In this document: positions 39,577-50,866 of the stretch, piece after piece
How the letters are laid out: each line of letters opens with the position of its first letter
Numbering within the stretch: the first letter of the stretch is position 1
Assembly (NCBI GenBank): GCA_018873245.2
Contig: JAEMBT020000008.1
Span: forward strand, 1,908,001 to 1,972,000
Direction: 5' to 3'
Source: Archegozetes longisetosus
Lineage: Eukaryota; Arthropoda; Arachnida; Sarcoptiformes; Trhypochthoniidae
Length of the DNA: 64,000 nucleotides
The notes under the pieces: generated by a model
Database searches by the model: none
The model's input: only the letters and a program-made list of their open reading frames with translations
What the model was told of the DNA's origin: nothing
Made by a program: the position numbers and the translations under genes

Positions 39577-40055
39577 CATAGGAGTGTGAGTTTCCACTCA
39601 ATAATTAGTTCCGATACGACTTCAATTTTTCTTAATCTTTGATAAGACATTTTGAATATCGAGAAATCTGGTTAGTAATCCAAACGACTCATAAAACTGC
39701 ACTCAGAATCACTAAAAACAAAAGTCAATCACTTTCTATTCAATTGAGAGCATATTTTTGTTTTGATAATATTGTCAATCAAATCGTTGAATAATCACGA
39801 ATTTAATTGAATTGAATATCTTCACACAAAGTTTGCTAACAGTTTACATCGTTATTAAAAAAATTTGAATCACAGTATTATCAAAACAAAAACATGCTTT
39901 TGATTGAGTAAAAAGTGATTGATTTTAGTGATTTTCAGAATGACTTATGTTTGGGTTACTAATTGGTTTTACGAACATTCAAAATGTCATATCAAAAGAT
40001 TAAGAAAAATTGAAGTCATATCGGAACTGATTATTGAGTGCAACTCACTCTTATG
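39577..40055. repeat. Long foldback (hairpin) element
   Basis: The left arm (39577-39770) and right arm (39877-40055) are imperfect inverted repeats. They run from CATAGGAGTG / CATAAGAGTG at the ends, through ACTTCAATTTTTCTTAATC, to TTTTTGTTTTGATAAT at the loop. The loop is about 106 bases. Size and layout match the foldback at 18613-19069, though the sequences differ. No transposase frame is seen. Confidence 0.85.
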
Positions 40056-41205
40056 AGAAGTTATATACTTTATAACTTAGTTTATATTTAAGCCTGAGGC
40101 AAATCAGATATTATAAGGTTAAAGGGACAATTTCATGTACAGGTAAATTACTTTCAAATGTTAATGCTTAAAAACAAATTTAAACATTAACTATAGCTAT
40201 TTGAATGTTGGTTAGAAGTAGACTATGGTTTCCCCGAACGGTAATACTATTATCTATAGCATTATAACGTATTCTTCCCACTAACTAATATTACACTCTT
40301 ATGACCATAGTTTCTGTTTTTACTTCATCTTTTCGTTTCAAAAAAGTTTCTATTTTAATAATAAAATGAAAACAATAAATTAATTAAGTGGGAATGTGTC
40401 TACTTTTAAAGACTGAACACTATTAGTTTCGATGTACTTTATTTGAAATAGAGCTGTTAAGTATACAATAAATGATGCGCATTATGAGACATGTACTTAT
40501 CATAGGTAAAGTTATATACGCTTATCACATTTAACGCTTGGAGCGCTTTCTCAGGTCTAACTTCAGATTGAAGCAGTTATAAAAAACAATTGAAAACTTG
40601 ATATCGAATTCAAGTTTTAATGTAGAAAAGTAGAATAGAGTAGAGTAGAAGTCTGATTAGAATCTTAAGCATGAGCAGATAGAAACTGACGAACAAAAAT
40701 ACTAATCCTTTCAATAAAAATTTAATCTATCTAGCATAATTTCATCAGTTACTCAAATAGTTTCTTGTTTATTCGGCTATGTTCTACTCATGGATGAACG
40801 ATGAACTGGAGTAGTACTGGTTAAAAACTAAAAATTCAAAACAGCACAAAGCTTTCACTCTTCGAGAGAGAGAACTAGAAACCATGTGACTTCTTGACAT
40901 CTACTTTCATTTTCATTACAAGAACCATCCAATCAGAATCCGCCGAAATTCCTCAAAACGTTGGGTTTGCATAAGTTTGATAGCTAGCTAGCCCTTAATT
41001 TTTAGAGAAGTTACTAAAAAAATTGGCTTTTAAGTATTAAAAGTATTTGCCTGCGGGTCATCTCTCAGTCGTATTTAAGTTGATAAACTTGAAAGAATGT
41101 TTAAGATTCATTGAAAATATTAGAGTAACATTCACTTTCTGGGTCCTTAATTGTTAATATTAGCCTTCGATTTCTTATAATTTTTATGTCATTGAATTGA
41201 ATTTC

Positions 41206-41218
41206 TATAAAATAGGAC
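41206..41218 (+). promoter_or_regulatory. TATA box of secreted peptide 2
   Basis: TATAAAATAGGAC, 84 bases before the ATG, with the same core and nearly the same spacing as in peptide 1. Confidence 0.7.
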
Positions 41219-41289
41219 CATCGCAAACAATCAACATTATACTCGAGTGTCTTTCGAACTGCTGAGAAATTACAAAAGAAAATTTCAAA

Positions 41290-41591
41290 ATGAGAGCCTT
41301 AAACGTTGCTTTAGTGTTGTGCTTCTTCGTGGCCATAGTCAGTGCTCAATACGGCTTCTACGGTGGATACGGTGGTGGTTATGGCAGTCGCTTCGGACAG
41401 GGATAGTGAGTCATAATTGAGATTGTTGTATAATATTTTAAATAATATTTCTTATTTGATTTACAATTTTCAGTATTGGAAATGGTGGTATTGGAATCAG
41501 ACAGACGGGGGCTACCATCGGTAATTTATATGGTTTAGGTGGTGGATATAGAGGATACGGAGGATCTGGAGGACGCAGATATTTTGGATGA
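41290..41591 (+). CDS. Secreted Gly/Tyr-rich peptide 2
   Basis: Two exons, 41290-41405 and 41474-41591, with a 68-base GT-AG intron, giving 77 residues; the frame is too short to show as one ORF. The signal peptide (about residues 1-19, ending IVSA) is almost the same as that of peptide 1 (MRALNVALVLC against MKAITVALVLC). The mature part starts QYGFYGGYGG, then GIGIRQTGATIGN, and ends GGRRYFG. TATAAAATAG at 41206-41215 lies about 80 bases before the ATG. The function is unknown; possibilities are the same as for its cluster relatives. AATAAA lies near 41705. Confidence 0.85.
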
Positions 41592-43689
41592 AGATACCGT
41601 ATCGCATGAGTCATTAAAATAACCTCAAATACTACAACTATCTCATTTTAACAATATTGTAATAATTTAAATCTTTGAGTTACCAGTTTGCGAATCAAAG
41701 TTCAAATAAAACCATCGGAAGTATTTTGTTACTTCATTGATAGATATTGTATGAGGCCTGAAAATTTTACGAATGCTTAATGCAATCAAAGTGTTTGCTC
41801 TTAGTATCCTTAGCAAAGGTTTGATTAATAAGGTTTTCTAAGCAAACATTGTTATCATTAATCATTATATAAGCAATAGAGTACAATTTTCTGTTCAGTC
41901 TTTTTGATTTATCATTCATTAATTGTATCATTTGAAAGGTATTTGAATCGTTTTTTTCAATTTAGCTTATTTAAGTTCAATAAAAAATACAGTTTGAATT
42001 GCAGCAGATTACTCTTAAATGGATTCCTACTTTTTAGCGATCATCAATCATTCACAATATTTAGTAGTTCGATTCTGCAAGTTTCGTTCACATCTTGAAG
42101 AACTTAACCTAATTTTTAGATGAATTTGCAGCAATTTATGAAAATCATATTTATAAAAAATATTAGATGATTCTAATTTGATATTACTTGATTCTTATTT
42201 GATTCTTAAATTCTACACAATTGAAACTTTAATAGCACTTTACATATATATTTGATAAAGTGATCGAACTACGATCTTCAAGAATATTAGACCTTTTGCA
42301 TCTCATGTATTTTTCAATTCGGTCTCAAAATTGAAGTTGACCTTAAAGAATCTGTTTAAAAAGTCATATCTTCCATTTTGTTTTCCGGCGCGTCTATTGC
42401 GAAAATTATCGAGAATTTGAAGATAAAAATTGAGCTAAAAGATTCAATCGATTTATTGCGTCTAGTGTAACACACCCAAAGTTTATAGTTGGTATGAAAC
42501 TGTATTTTTAACTCATAAATTCTTCATTTCACTATTTCAATCGGTCATCTAAGGAATACGAATTAAGTAAACTCATAAATTTATAACCTCGTTTAACTCC
42601 CTTTGAATATACGTGATATATTGCTGCATTTATTTGGTTTTTTAACGAAACTAATCATTTTTTGTAAGCCAAAATCTGTGTTTTGAAGGTAATTGCGAAA
42701 AATTTAAAAATTGATAGGTAAAGCACGAAAATTCAGTTTGATAAGAGTTAAAGACACGAACCTTTAACTTTAAGCACATTAATTTTACACTTCTATCAAT
42801 TACCTAATGAGTCCTTGAAATAATTCTTTGTTACGTAATTTGCAAACCATCAAATACCTACCTAAAAAGTAACCCTCTTTCTGATACTTATGTTAATTAC
42901 TAAACAAGTTTCTCATCTCATGCGTCGCTTGTGTCTGTAATCAGAAAAATTAGATTGCTTCAAAATGAGGCTTTTGATTATTTAATTGGCTTTTCCATTA
43001 CATGAATTTAGCTTTCACTATCACCAAGACAATGTATTGAGTAAATTGTTAAACTGGTACTTAAGAGTACGAGGGGAAGCACCATATATTCTAAGGTGTC
43101 AAGGCTAGTGTCAAAGTTTCCTAATTCATCATTTTTTTCGATACAGAATTGTCCATCAACTGTCCTTTGATTGCCCTCTCAACTTCAGGTGAGTTCTGAG
43201 TATACCGCTGTTACTGCTCACTTTTAACATTTATAGCTTTTGTTTTTCGATTAACAAAAGATTTTCATTGCAAATGAATGTCATGAAAAGAGTTTCGAAT
43301 CAATAAATCAACATTTGGTTGAAATTTTCCTTTAGTGTTTCTATGGAGAAATTCTATTTATCTGTGAGCTTTACTGAACGTATGGAAGTCTTGATTTTGA
43401 CTTGGCTAACCCGTATGGTTGCAAATGACGCTCATATTTGTCTTGATCAGAGGCTAGATCAGAGGTTCCCATAAGGTGGATCGCAGGGGGATCTGAAGAT
43501 TTAACGTAACGTGAATCAGAATTTTAGACTCTTTTTGGAAGCGCGCTATCTAAAAAATTCGAATTTGTGGGCGTGTATTATATCATATTGTAGATATTTT
43601 GTTCACATAAAACTATTCTAATTTTTTTATTTAAATTATCAAAAGTTATGTCATCAAAAAGAAGAGATGACTCGAAATCGAGCCGTCAC

Positions 43690-44215
43690 ATTCCATAACA
43701 ATAATTCAAACAAACTGAAACCTTATACGGTAAAACATTTCATGGCTGAAGGTATTCCTCGAAGTTTCATATATAATATAATTAAAACATAATGAGAACG
43801 ATTTATCGATAAAGAAAAGTAGCTAAAGGCTTCTATTTTCAGAAAATGTCCACACAAAAGATCCGAAAGCTTCACCGAATGATGAATCATAAGGACAAAG
43901 TTTACCCTACCAAGAGCCGCCCGTAAGTTCTTTCTAGACAGAAGAGCTATCAAATATTGGTTGAATAAGAGGTCCATTTGCAGATATAAGAAATCACCAA
44001 AATATACCAGAACTCAAGAGATAATGGTTAAGGATAGTGCACTTGACTTTATCGCTATTGTAGAAAGCTTGAATTTGTGCCCAAATACCGTAACCAAAAA
44101 AGCCTTCCTCAGTGTACCCCGATTGAAGACTTTTTCGGTTATTGTGTCGAATAGTCCGCAGAAATGGTTGGTGTGCAAAATACTGATCATTTCATAAGAA
44201 AAATATAATCTGCTT
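43690..44215 (+). pseudogene. Decayed mariner/Tc1-like transposase
   Basis: Pieces in different frames add up to a transposase: an N-terminal helix-turn-helix like VKHFMAEGIPRSFIYNI (about 43730), then STQKIRKLHRMMNHKD, then IKYWLNKRSICRYKKSPKYT (about 43950-44010). The end has PIEDFFGYCVE followed by a stop and SAEMVG (about 44130), the PIE-type C-terminal catalytic region. Several stops and frame shifts show it is dead. No clear terminal repeats were found. Confidence 0.65.
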
Positions 44216-47076
44216 CAAAATAGGTTGACTTAAATGTTATCAAAAGAAGTATTGTTAGTGTCACTGAAAGAATCCAAAGATGTGCTGAATTGAGGCCACT
44301 ATGACTTGTTCATTAGCTCAAGATCTATTTCTTATATAATGTAGTTTCTTGTACAAAATTTCACATTTTCAAGAAATTCTATCATAACTAAAAATGAATT
44401 AAAACATAATCCGAATTTTGATTCACATGACATTAGTTTGTGTGGGTCACGGTTCGCAAAATTCTATTTCATCGGTTTTTTGAGTAGTGATGAGATCTCT
44501 ACTCAATCAAAAACTTTATCATTTGAAATCTGTAAACATATCAAACTTTATGTTGAATATAAGGCTTTTTATAACAGAAATTATTGACATATAAACATGA
44601 ATTTCATAGCATTTAATGAGAAGTAAAGTCAACCAAATTTTCAATTAAGAGATAAAAGACAAAACAGAAACTATAAACATAACATTCAATCGTTTTGAAA
44701 GTTATTCAATGATTGTTGATTTAAATACTTAAACAAATCAATAATAATACTTGAAGAGTTAGAGTATCGATGGTTTTGAGTCAATCGAAGAAACAATGGA
44801 TAAATATTTAGCTAAAACAAATAAAAGATAATATGATTTGCACATCTGGCGGATATTTTTGGTTATTTTAATAAACCTAGTCCCATTACAAAATAATAAC
44901 ATCTTAGAAGTCAAAGATAGAATTCTCGGATTCATTCAGAAATGAACTATTTAGGCGAAGAGTCGCATATTATTGTTTTTTAGATGTTTAGCTCTTTAGA
45001 TCAATAGTCAAACTCAATCACTTATTATTGCTATTAATTGGTGAACATTTATCGAACTTAAAATTGTGTCCGGAGAAATATTTTAACAAAATTCTAACTG
45101 AGGACCAGTTAGAATGGATTCGAAATCCTTTTCAGATCAATAGTGGAGAATGCAAATTGACAGTTTAGCTTAAAGATCAATTATTAGAATTGAAATGCAA
45201 CCAAACTTAAAGAATCAACTTGAAGAGCACAAAACTTTTTGAATTTTAAATTAAAGCTAAGAATCAATACCCAGAGTTGGCTTCCATTGCAATCAAGAAT
45301 TTGATACATTTTCCGTCAACTTATTTATGTGAAGAGCTTTTTCAAGTCTGACTTATTTAAAGAACAAATACAGATCAAAACTTGAACCTGAAACAGATCA
45401 ATACAGTTGAAATGATTTAAACTCGCTTTAATTAAGATTGCGCTCAACGTTCACGAACATTACTGTAAAAAGCCTTTACTTTAATTCAATAATATTCTGT
45501 AATTATAATTAATTTTATTTTACGGGTCACCAAAAGTAATCTGTGGGAACTATGGGACTAGATAATACTGGATAGTGATAGATTTACCTAAGCTTAAACT
45601 TATGACGCATTATTGCAGAACATAGTTTGCAACAATACGGGCGATAATCTATGCCATAGAGGAAGTTTCGATCTAAAAGATGAGATCAATGCATTTTAGG
45701 TTTTCAAAATTGATAGCTAAATTAATGTGATCAACACCTTATGATTTGATACGTATAACTTTTTTCTTATTAAGAATAAATGGAAAGTTCAAATCCTACT
45801 CAAAAGTTTATAAACAAAAAAGCGAATCAAACGAATTTTCTCGTAACATATAGAGAATTGATCCAATTTTTTAAAAAGTATAAGTTTGAGATCTTTACGA
45901 GAAGATTGCTCAGGAAAATGGTAAGTCTATTCATAATTAATGAAACTTGCTGATCATTGGGAAAGCAGTAGTAATGAGTAGGTGTGCATCTAATAGATAG
46001 TTGATCTAGATTCAAGCAACTACTGCATTAGATTAAGTTTATAAAAGCAATTTAACTCTAAATTTTGCATTCTATTGATGTGAATTCAAAATAAACATGC
46101 CTTAGAATTTATCATCACAGAATCTTACATGATTTACATTCTAAAATCTAATTCTATTAATTAGTTCTTAACATGAAATACGGCTTAATAGAGATTATGC
46201 CTATGGACTAATTTAATTAACGTACGAAACTCAGTATTCTCCAAGTATAACAGTTTTTACACCTGTCTTATCCCGATCTTGACCGAGATTTGACTTGATG
46301 AACATTAAAAGTAAAACAACTTTAGAAGTGGTTTAGTTATTTGTGATAATTGGAGTAAACAATAGTGAGTGATTAATGAGCTAATGAATTAACATAGATT
46401 GTATTTTAGTTATTAAGCCATTGGAGAGATTGAAATGCTCAAATTTTAATTAATTCACAGCTAATCTATAAAAACAGAAGGACATGTCTATGCTTTAGTT
46501 CTTATTCATTCTATTATTTCTGTAGATCTTTTCACTTGATATGACCTAACCTCAGATTTTTATATCTCCAATGCTAACAACGCTTCGAATTAACCTTTAA
46601 ACGAAAAATTGTTGGTTCGTGTGATTTCAAGTAACGACCTGACCAAATGTAGATTAAAGCCCAAAGGCGATAAATCGAGAGCATTAATTGATTATTAAAT
46701 AGAAAAGCTAACAAAACAATTTTATCTCACTTATTAATCGATCAAAAACGCCTTTAGATAAATGAAGGCTATTTGTAGTAAATAGCTTCATAGTAAACAA
46801 TTCTTAAGAAAAGTCACTCAAATTAATCGACCAGTTCTAGTTTTAGATTGTTTTTGTTTATATCTAATTTTATTCTACATATTGAAAGATTCAGATCAGT
46901 TTCATTCAAGTATCAGATTTGTTAGGAAAGTTTTCAAGGATTGAATCAATTAATTAGAGTATGATAAAGAAATTTAAATAATAAATTAAACCAGCACTAA
47001 ATGACTGGTTAGTGGGTAAGTCGAAAGCTTTTTTGGAAAACAAAGCTTAGTTAACCTTCGGATTAATTGCAAACTG

Positions 47077-47104
47077 TTAACCTCGAATCTAAAAAGTATA
47101 AAAC
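47077..47104 (+). promoter_or_regulatory. Core promoter module of secreted peptide 3
   Basis: TTAACCTCGA, eight variable bases, then AGTATAAAAC. The identical two blocks with identical spacing occur at 50138-50165 before peptide 4. Confidence 0.75.
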
Positions 47105-47178
47105 GAAAGTCCATTTCAGACCAAATTCACAGTTTATTCAAAGCTCGGTAACGTTTGAATTAACAAAATCTTTCAACA

Positions 47179-47517
47179 ATGAACTCATACACTATCATTT
47201 CATTCTTGTGCCTAATTGTGGCCATCAGTGCTCAATGGGGAGGCTACGGACACGGTAGAGGCATTGGACTCGGATATGGTGCCGGACTTGGCCATATTGG
47301 CGGCTACGGTTTAGCTGGAAGAGGTATTGCTCTCGGAGGACATGGTTTAGGCCTCGGATACGGAAGAGGTATTGCTCTTGGCGGACATGGCCTAGGCCTC
47401 GGATACGGTGCTGGTCTCGGACATGGCATTGGTATTGCAAGAGGTTACGGCTTGGGTCATGGCGGTCTCGGACTCCGAGGCATCGGATATGGTGGTCTCG
47501 GTGGATACCATGGTTAA
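47179..47517 (+). CDS. Secreted Gly/Leu/His-rich peptide 3
   Basis: A single-exon frame of 112 residues, starting ATG at 47179. The signal peptide covers about residues 1-18 (ending AISA), with cleavage before QWGGYGHGRG. The mature part is Gly-rich with Leu, Tyr, His, Ala and Arg, and has an internal tandem repeat of about 16 residues (GRGIALGGHGLGLGYG, at about 47322-47411). It ends GGYHG. TATAAAAC lies about 75 bases upstream. AATAAA appears near 47668. The length is the greatest in the cluster because of the duplication. The function is not known from sequence. Confidence 0.88.
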   Translation: MNSYTIISFLCLIVAISAQWGGYGHGRGIGLGYGAGLGHIGGYGLAGRGIALGGHGLGLGYGRGIALGGHGLGLGYGAGLGHGIGIARGYGLGHGGLGLRGIGYGGLGGYHG

Positions 47518-47822
47518 GAAATCCATTTTTGACTTATTCCAAGTTCTTTTATCTCATAAAAGTTTAGATAATTGGTTAAGTTAAATTTTTATGTAAATCA
47601 ATCTTAACAATTGATATTTTTTATAATCAAATCAATGCAAAATTATCTGTATTTTGAAAGAAATTCTAAATAAATGTTTAATTTGTAATTTCTACAAAGA
47701 ATATTGGCTTTAACTTAATTTCCTAACAAAGGTTATTGAGAAGCAGGCTATGCAATTATTCTTTAGAAGTGTAGAGTGCGATATTTAGAATGAAATCTCG
47801 GCCTTATTATCGTAGATCATAG

Positions 47823-47983
47823 TAGTGGTGTTTCGCTTTTCGAAAGTCAAATCGAAATTGAAATGAAAAGCTAAGAAGTAATTTCGATTAATCGAAATTA
47901 AAATACAATTGAAATGAAAATATTTCTTAAAAGCGAAATCGAAATACAATCGAAATTAAAAACTTGAAAGCGAAACATCACTA
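47823..47983. mobile_element. hAT-type MITE, 161 bp
   Basis: The terminal inverted repeats read TAGTGGTGTTTCGCTTTT on the left and TAGTGATGTTTCGCTTTC (complement of the right end), 16 of 18 alike. The element is flanked by a perfect 8-base duplication GATCATAG (47815-47822 and 47984-47991). The interior is made of CGAAAT-type short repeats and contains no ORF. Confidence 0.88.
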
Positions 47984-48864
47984 GATCATAGTCACCAGTT
48001 ATACTTTATAAGTTTAAGTTTAGGTTAGGTCTGCCACAACCAGTATTATCTAATCTGAACTGAAATATGAGTGTGAATTTGAACAACACTGCTTAACATT
48101 GTACGCCAAAGCTAGAGCGCGTTCGAGGAACCACTTATCTTAGGCGTGCAAATTGTAAAGTCTTACTTAAACCTAATTTCATACAACTAAACATAGGTAA
48201 CTTTTCATTGTTAACTGTTTATACAGTTTACCGATCATTGCATTCTTTGTTTCACTTATTCTTATGAAATTATGAATCAAAGTATATAAAAATCAAGTTC
48301 GATGATTTGATAGAAATAAGATTCTATTAAATAAATGAAGTTTTAATAGTTCGCAGATAAATGTTTAAAATAAAAACACTAAAATCTTATTGGGTTGTTA
48401 AATCAAAGGTGAACTATAATTTCAATTTTTGCTTTCGCTGATATTAAGCTGGTTTAGAAATTAATTTTGATTGCTTATTTGAAAAATTATCCGTAAGAAA
48501 TTGCACTAAATGATAAAGCTATTGCAATTGGGAAGCAGAATTCATATCCCATCCGAAAGGCAAAAATATTATCATTGGTTCAAAAATATTTTTAAATCTC
48601 TTGTATAAATTATATTTTAAAATATAAACATCTTTGGTTTTAAATATTAGCGAAGTTCAATATTAATTTGAAACTATTGTGAATTTTAAATTTTGAAAAA
48701 TTAGATAAAAATACTGAATGAATGCTTATTCTGTGGTAAAGTCGAAGTTAATTGTTGATTTTAAGAGTCTTTAATTCAAAATAACAGCTTCTAGATTCAA
48801 AGAAAAACTTTAAACTTTTAATTTGATCAAGCTTTAAATCAAATTGCTATCAACTTCATCGAAA

Positions 48865-49690
48865 GCTATGTCAGGTTTGCCATTGCAAGAAGGAAAAAGG
48901 TATAGATTATCAGAGATCGGATATACTTTCGGTGATAGATTAGTTTCAGGAGCTTTTGAAAGTATTTTCAGACGCAGTCACGCAGAAGAAGTAGAAACAG
49001 AAGAAATAGCCTGTAAAATAGTCGTTTGGTTAACAATAAGAACAGCAATCAATTGCTATCACATATTCGCGCTTAAAGAAAATCACTGGATAAAGCTGCC
49101 TATTGCCAGAATCTTATAGAGCTCTGATCAAAATACAGTTCAACCAAATTACACCTTGTTTTTCATTTAATTGGTGGACATCGGTTTTGTTAGTTATATA
49201 AAGGAAAGCGCTTTACCTAAAGATTTACCTAAAGATTCTTCCGAAAAATTTTCAATGGAATGGAACATATTCATTCTATTAGTGTTACACATCGAGACTT
49301 AAAGCCCGACAACGTGTTGATGATTGTTATGCAGGCAATACTTGTTTGTTTTCTTTTGGAAATTACTGATTTCGGTTCATTTTCGGTCATCAGACTAGCT
49401 TTACCAAAAAAGAAAGTCGCCGAACACTGTTTTTACATGACAATCGAAATTAAAAATATCATGTTCATGTCTAGGCTATTAATTTATAAGACTTATGACG
49501 CTCTATTGACCGATGTCTAGAGTTTAGGTGTCTTTTTAGCACAATGTTCACTGGATTCAGATTATTAGACCAACTTAGCTCTAAGAAACTTGTCCAAAAA
49601 ACACTCCGAGAGTTGAGACCAACTATTGCTGAATCTGACATTGCGAGCTAGTTATTTGAAAGCTGAACTTCAGAGACGATATACGGTACT
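48865..49690 (+). pseudogene. Decayed Ser/Thr protein kinase copy
   Basis: The first frame (to 49119) has a degenerate Gly-rich loop (GDRLVSGAFESIF) and the lysine strand EIACKIV. After a break, the next frame (about 49240-49520) reads FRKIFNGMEHIHS, the catalytic loop HRDLKPDNVL and the metal-binding ITDFG. It then reads KTYDALLTDV-stop-SLGVFLA, where the stop falls on the conserved Trp of DVWSLGV. A further shift gives TMFTGFRLL. Stops and shifts show it is not functional. No introns are evident, so a retrocopy is possible. The subfamily is not clear; a CHK- or CAMK-like parent is a guess. Confidence 0.75.
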
Positions 49691-50137
49691 ATTCGTGGGA
49701 CAACATTCATGGGTGCAAACTAGAAATCAACTTAATTCAAGTGTCTAATAAAAAAGCAGTTTTTGACAGAATATTAATTGAATTAAATTGTTTCTTATGA
49801 AAAGTTTGAAAACAAAAACAAGTATTGACTTGAGTGAATGAAATATGAAACTAATTATCTTCGATTTTGAAGGATAGTAAAGATATCTGAAATGCAAAAA
49901 CCAATAATCTTATGATAATTTCATGGATAAGATTTGTTAAGACTTTAGTACAGACTATTTGCTCAAAATATATAATTTGTAAAATCCAGAAATATCTGAA
50001 TCTATTTTGATGAAAGTTAATGAGAAAAAGTGATGTGACCTTAAATTATAAGAACAGAATTACAGAGTGTGTCTTCATGTCAGTTCAATACTTAGAAAGT
50101 GTATAAACTTATCCTTCGAATTGAATTTAACTGATGT

Positions 50138-50165
50138 TTAACCTCGAGTTCGCGCAGTATAAAAC
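50138..50165 (+). promoter_or_regulatory. Core promoter module of secreted peptide 4
   Basis: TTAACCTCGA plus eight bases plus AGTATAAAAC, as before peptide 3. The similarity also extends upstream (CCTTCG-ATT-AATT), which points to duplication of the promoter. Confidence 0.75.
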
Positions 50166-50242
50166 AGAGGCCCGTATGATATTGAAATTTATTCTGCATC
50201 TAATTTTCAAATTAAACAAAGCTTCTTGAAAAGTTTTAAAAA

Positions 50243-50503
50243 ATGAAAGTCACTGCAGTTCTCTTAGCTCTGTGCCTCATTTTGGCCTTAGCATCTGCTC
50301 AACACGGAAGCCGTGGAATCCATGGGGGCCCAAGAGGAGGATTAGTTGGTGGTCGTGGTGGAGTCCATGGTGGAATACATGGTGGATTAAGAGGCGGACG
50401 TGGAAGTCACGGGTTAGGTGGAGGTCACGGATTAAGAGGCGGTCTAGGTCTTAGATCTGGACACGGAGTTGGTGTGCGTCGAGGACCTGGAATTCATGGC
50501 TAG
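50243..50503 (+). CDS. Secreted Gly/His/Arg-rich peptide 4
   Basis: A single-exon frame of 86 residues from ATG 50243. The signal peptide is about residues 1-19 (ending LASA), with cleavage before QHGSRGIHGG. The mature part is Gly-rich with many His and Arg and no Tyr, so it is strongly cationic. It ends PGIHG. TATAAAAC is 78 bases upstream. The His-rich composition could mean metal binding or pH-dependent activity, but this is inference only. Confidence 0.87.
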   Translation: MKVTAVLLALCLILALASAQHGSRGIHGGPRGGLVGGRGGVHGGIHGGLRGGRGSHGLGGGHGLRGGLGLRSGHGVGVRRGPGIHG

Positions 50504-50711
50504 AGAGGCAAGTTTTACTCTCATAACGTTGAATTCAGTTCGAAACATCTACTTTATTTTCATCAGCTTTTAATTCAATAAATTCATGTAAATGAAAATT
50601 TGTAAACGAAGATCGAGTAGAAATTTCTATCTTTGAAAGTCAATTTTGAAGCAATAAAATAAATAAAAATGAAGTGTATTCAGATTTCGTATTTTTCAGT
50701 TAATAAAGTAA

Positions 50712-50866
50712 TGCCTCGATACAGTGGTCTTCTTTATAGTGAGTCCTTGATATAGCGAAAGCACTTATCTGGTCCCAATATGTATATACTACTCAAGTAG
50801 TCATCTGTTTACAGGGAATATGAACTGCTAGTTCCCAGAGATTCACTATATCGAGGTATGACTGTA
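50712..50866. mobile_element. Possible pogo/Tigger-like MITE remnant
   Basis: The right end, read on the minus strand, is CAGTCATACCTCGATATAGTG, a form common in Tigger-type MITEs (CAGT start, CCTCGATATAG core). The left side has AATGCCTCGATACAGTG in matching orientation, so the repeats are degenerate. A TA follows the right end. Confidence 0.5.

Larger units (their letters stand above)
37955..41289. other. Intergenic between peptide genes 1 and 2, foldback element
   Basis: About 3.3 kb between divergently oriented peptide genes. It contains the foldback element 39577-40055. A plus-strand frame at 38677-38913 has no recognisable feature. Confidence 0.4.
41592..47178. other. Long intergenic region with transposon debris
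   Basis: About 5.6 kb without an intact gene. It holds a possible hAT end near 43449 and a mariner-like transposase remnant at about 43690-44210. The rest is AT-rich and unremarkable by eye. Confidence 0.4.
47518..50137. other. Intergenic with MITE and kinase pseudogene
   Basis: Between peptide genes 3 and 4. It contains the hAT-type MITE 47823-47983 and the decayed kinase copy at about 48865-49690. No other signal. Confidence 0.45.

Noticed and set aside
47225..47440. Minus-strand frame opposite peptide 3
   Set aside because: Antisense shadow caused by the tandem repeat.
50272..50454. Trp/Arg-rich plus-strand frame inside peptide 4
   Set aside because: Shadow frame; the Gly-rich frame has the leader, the ATG and the promoter spacing.
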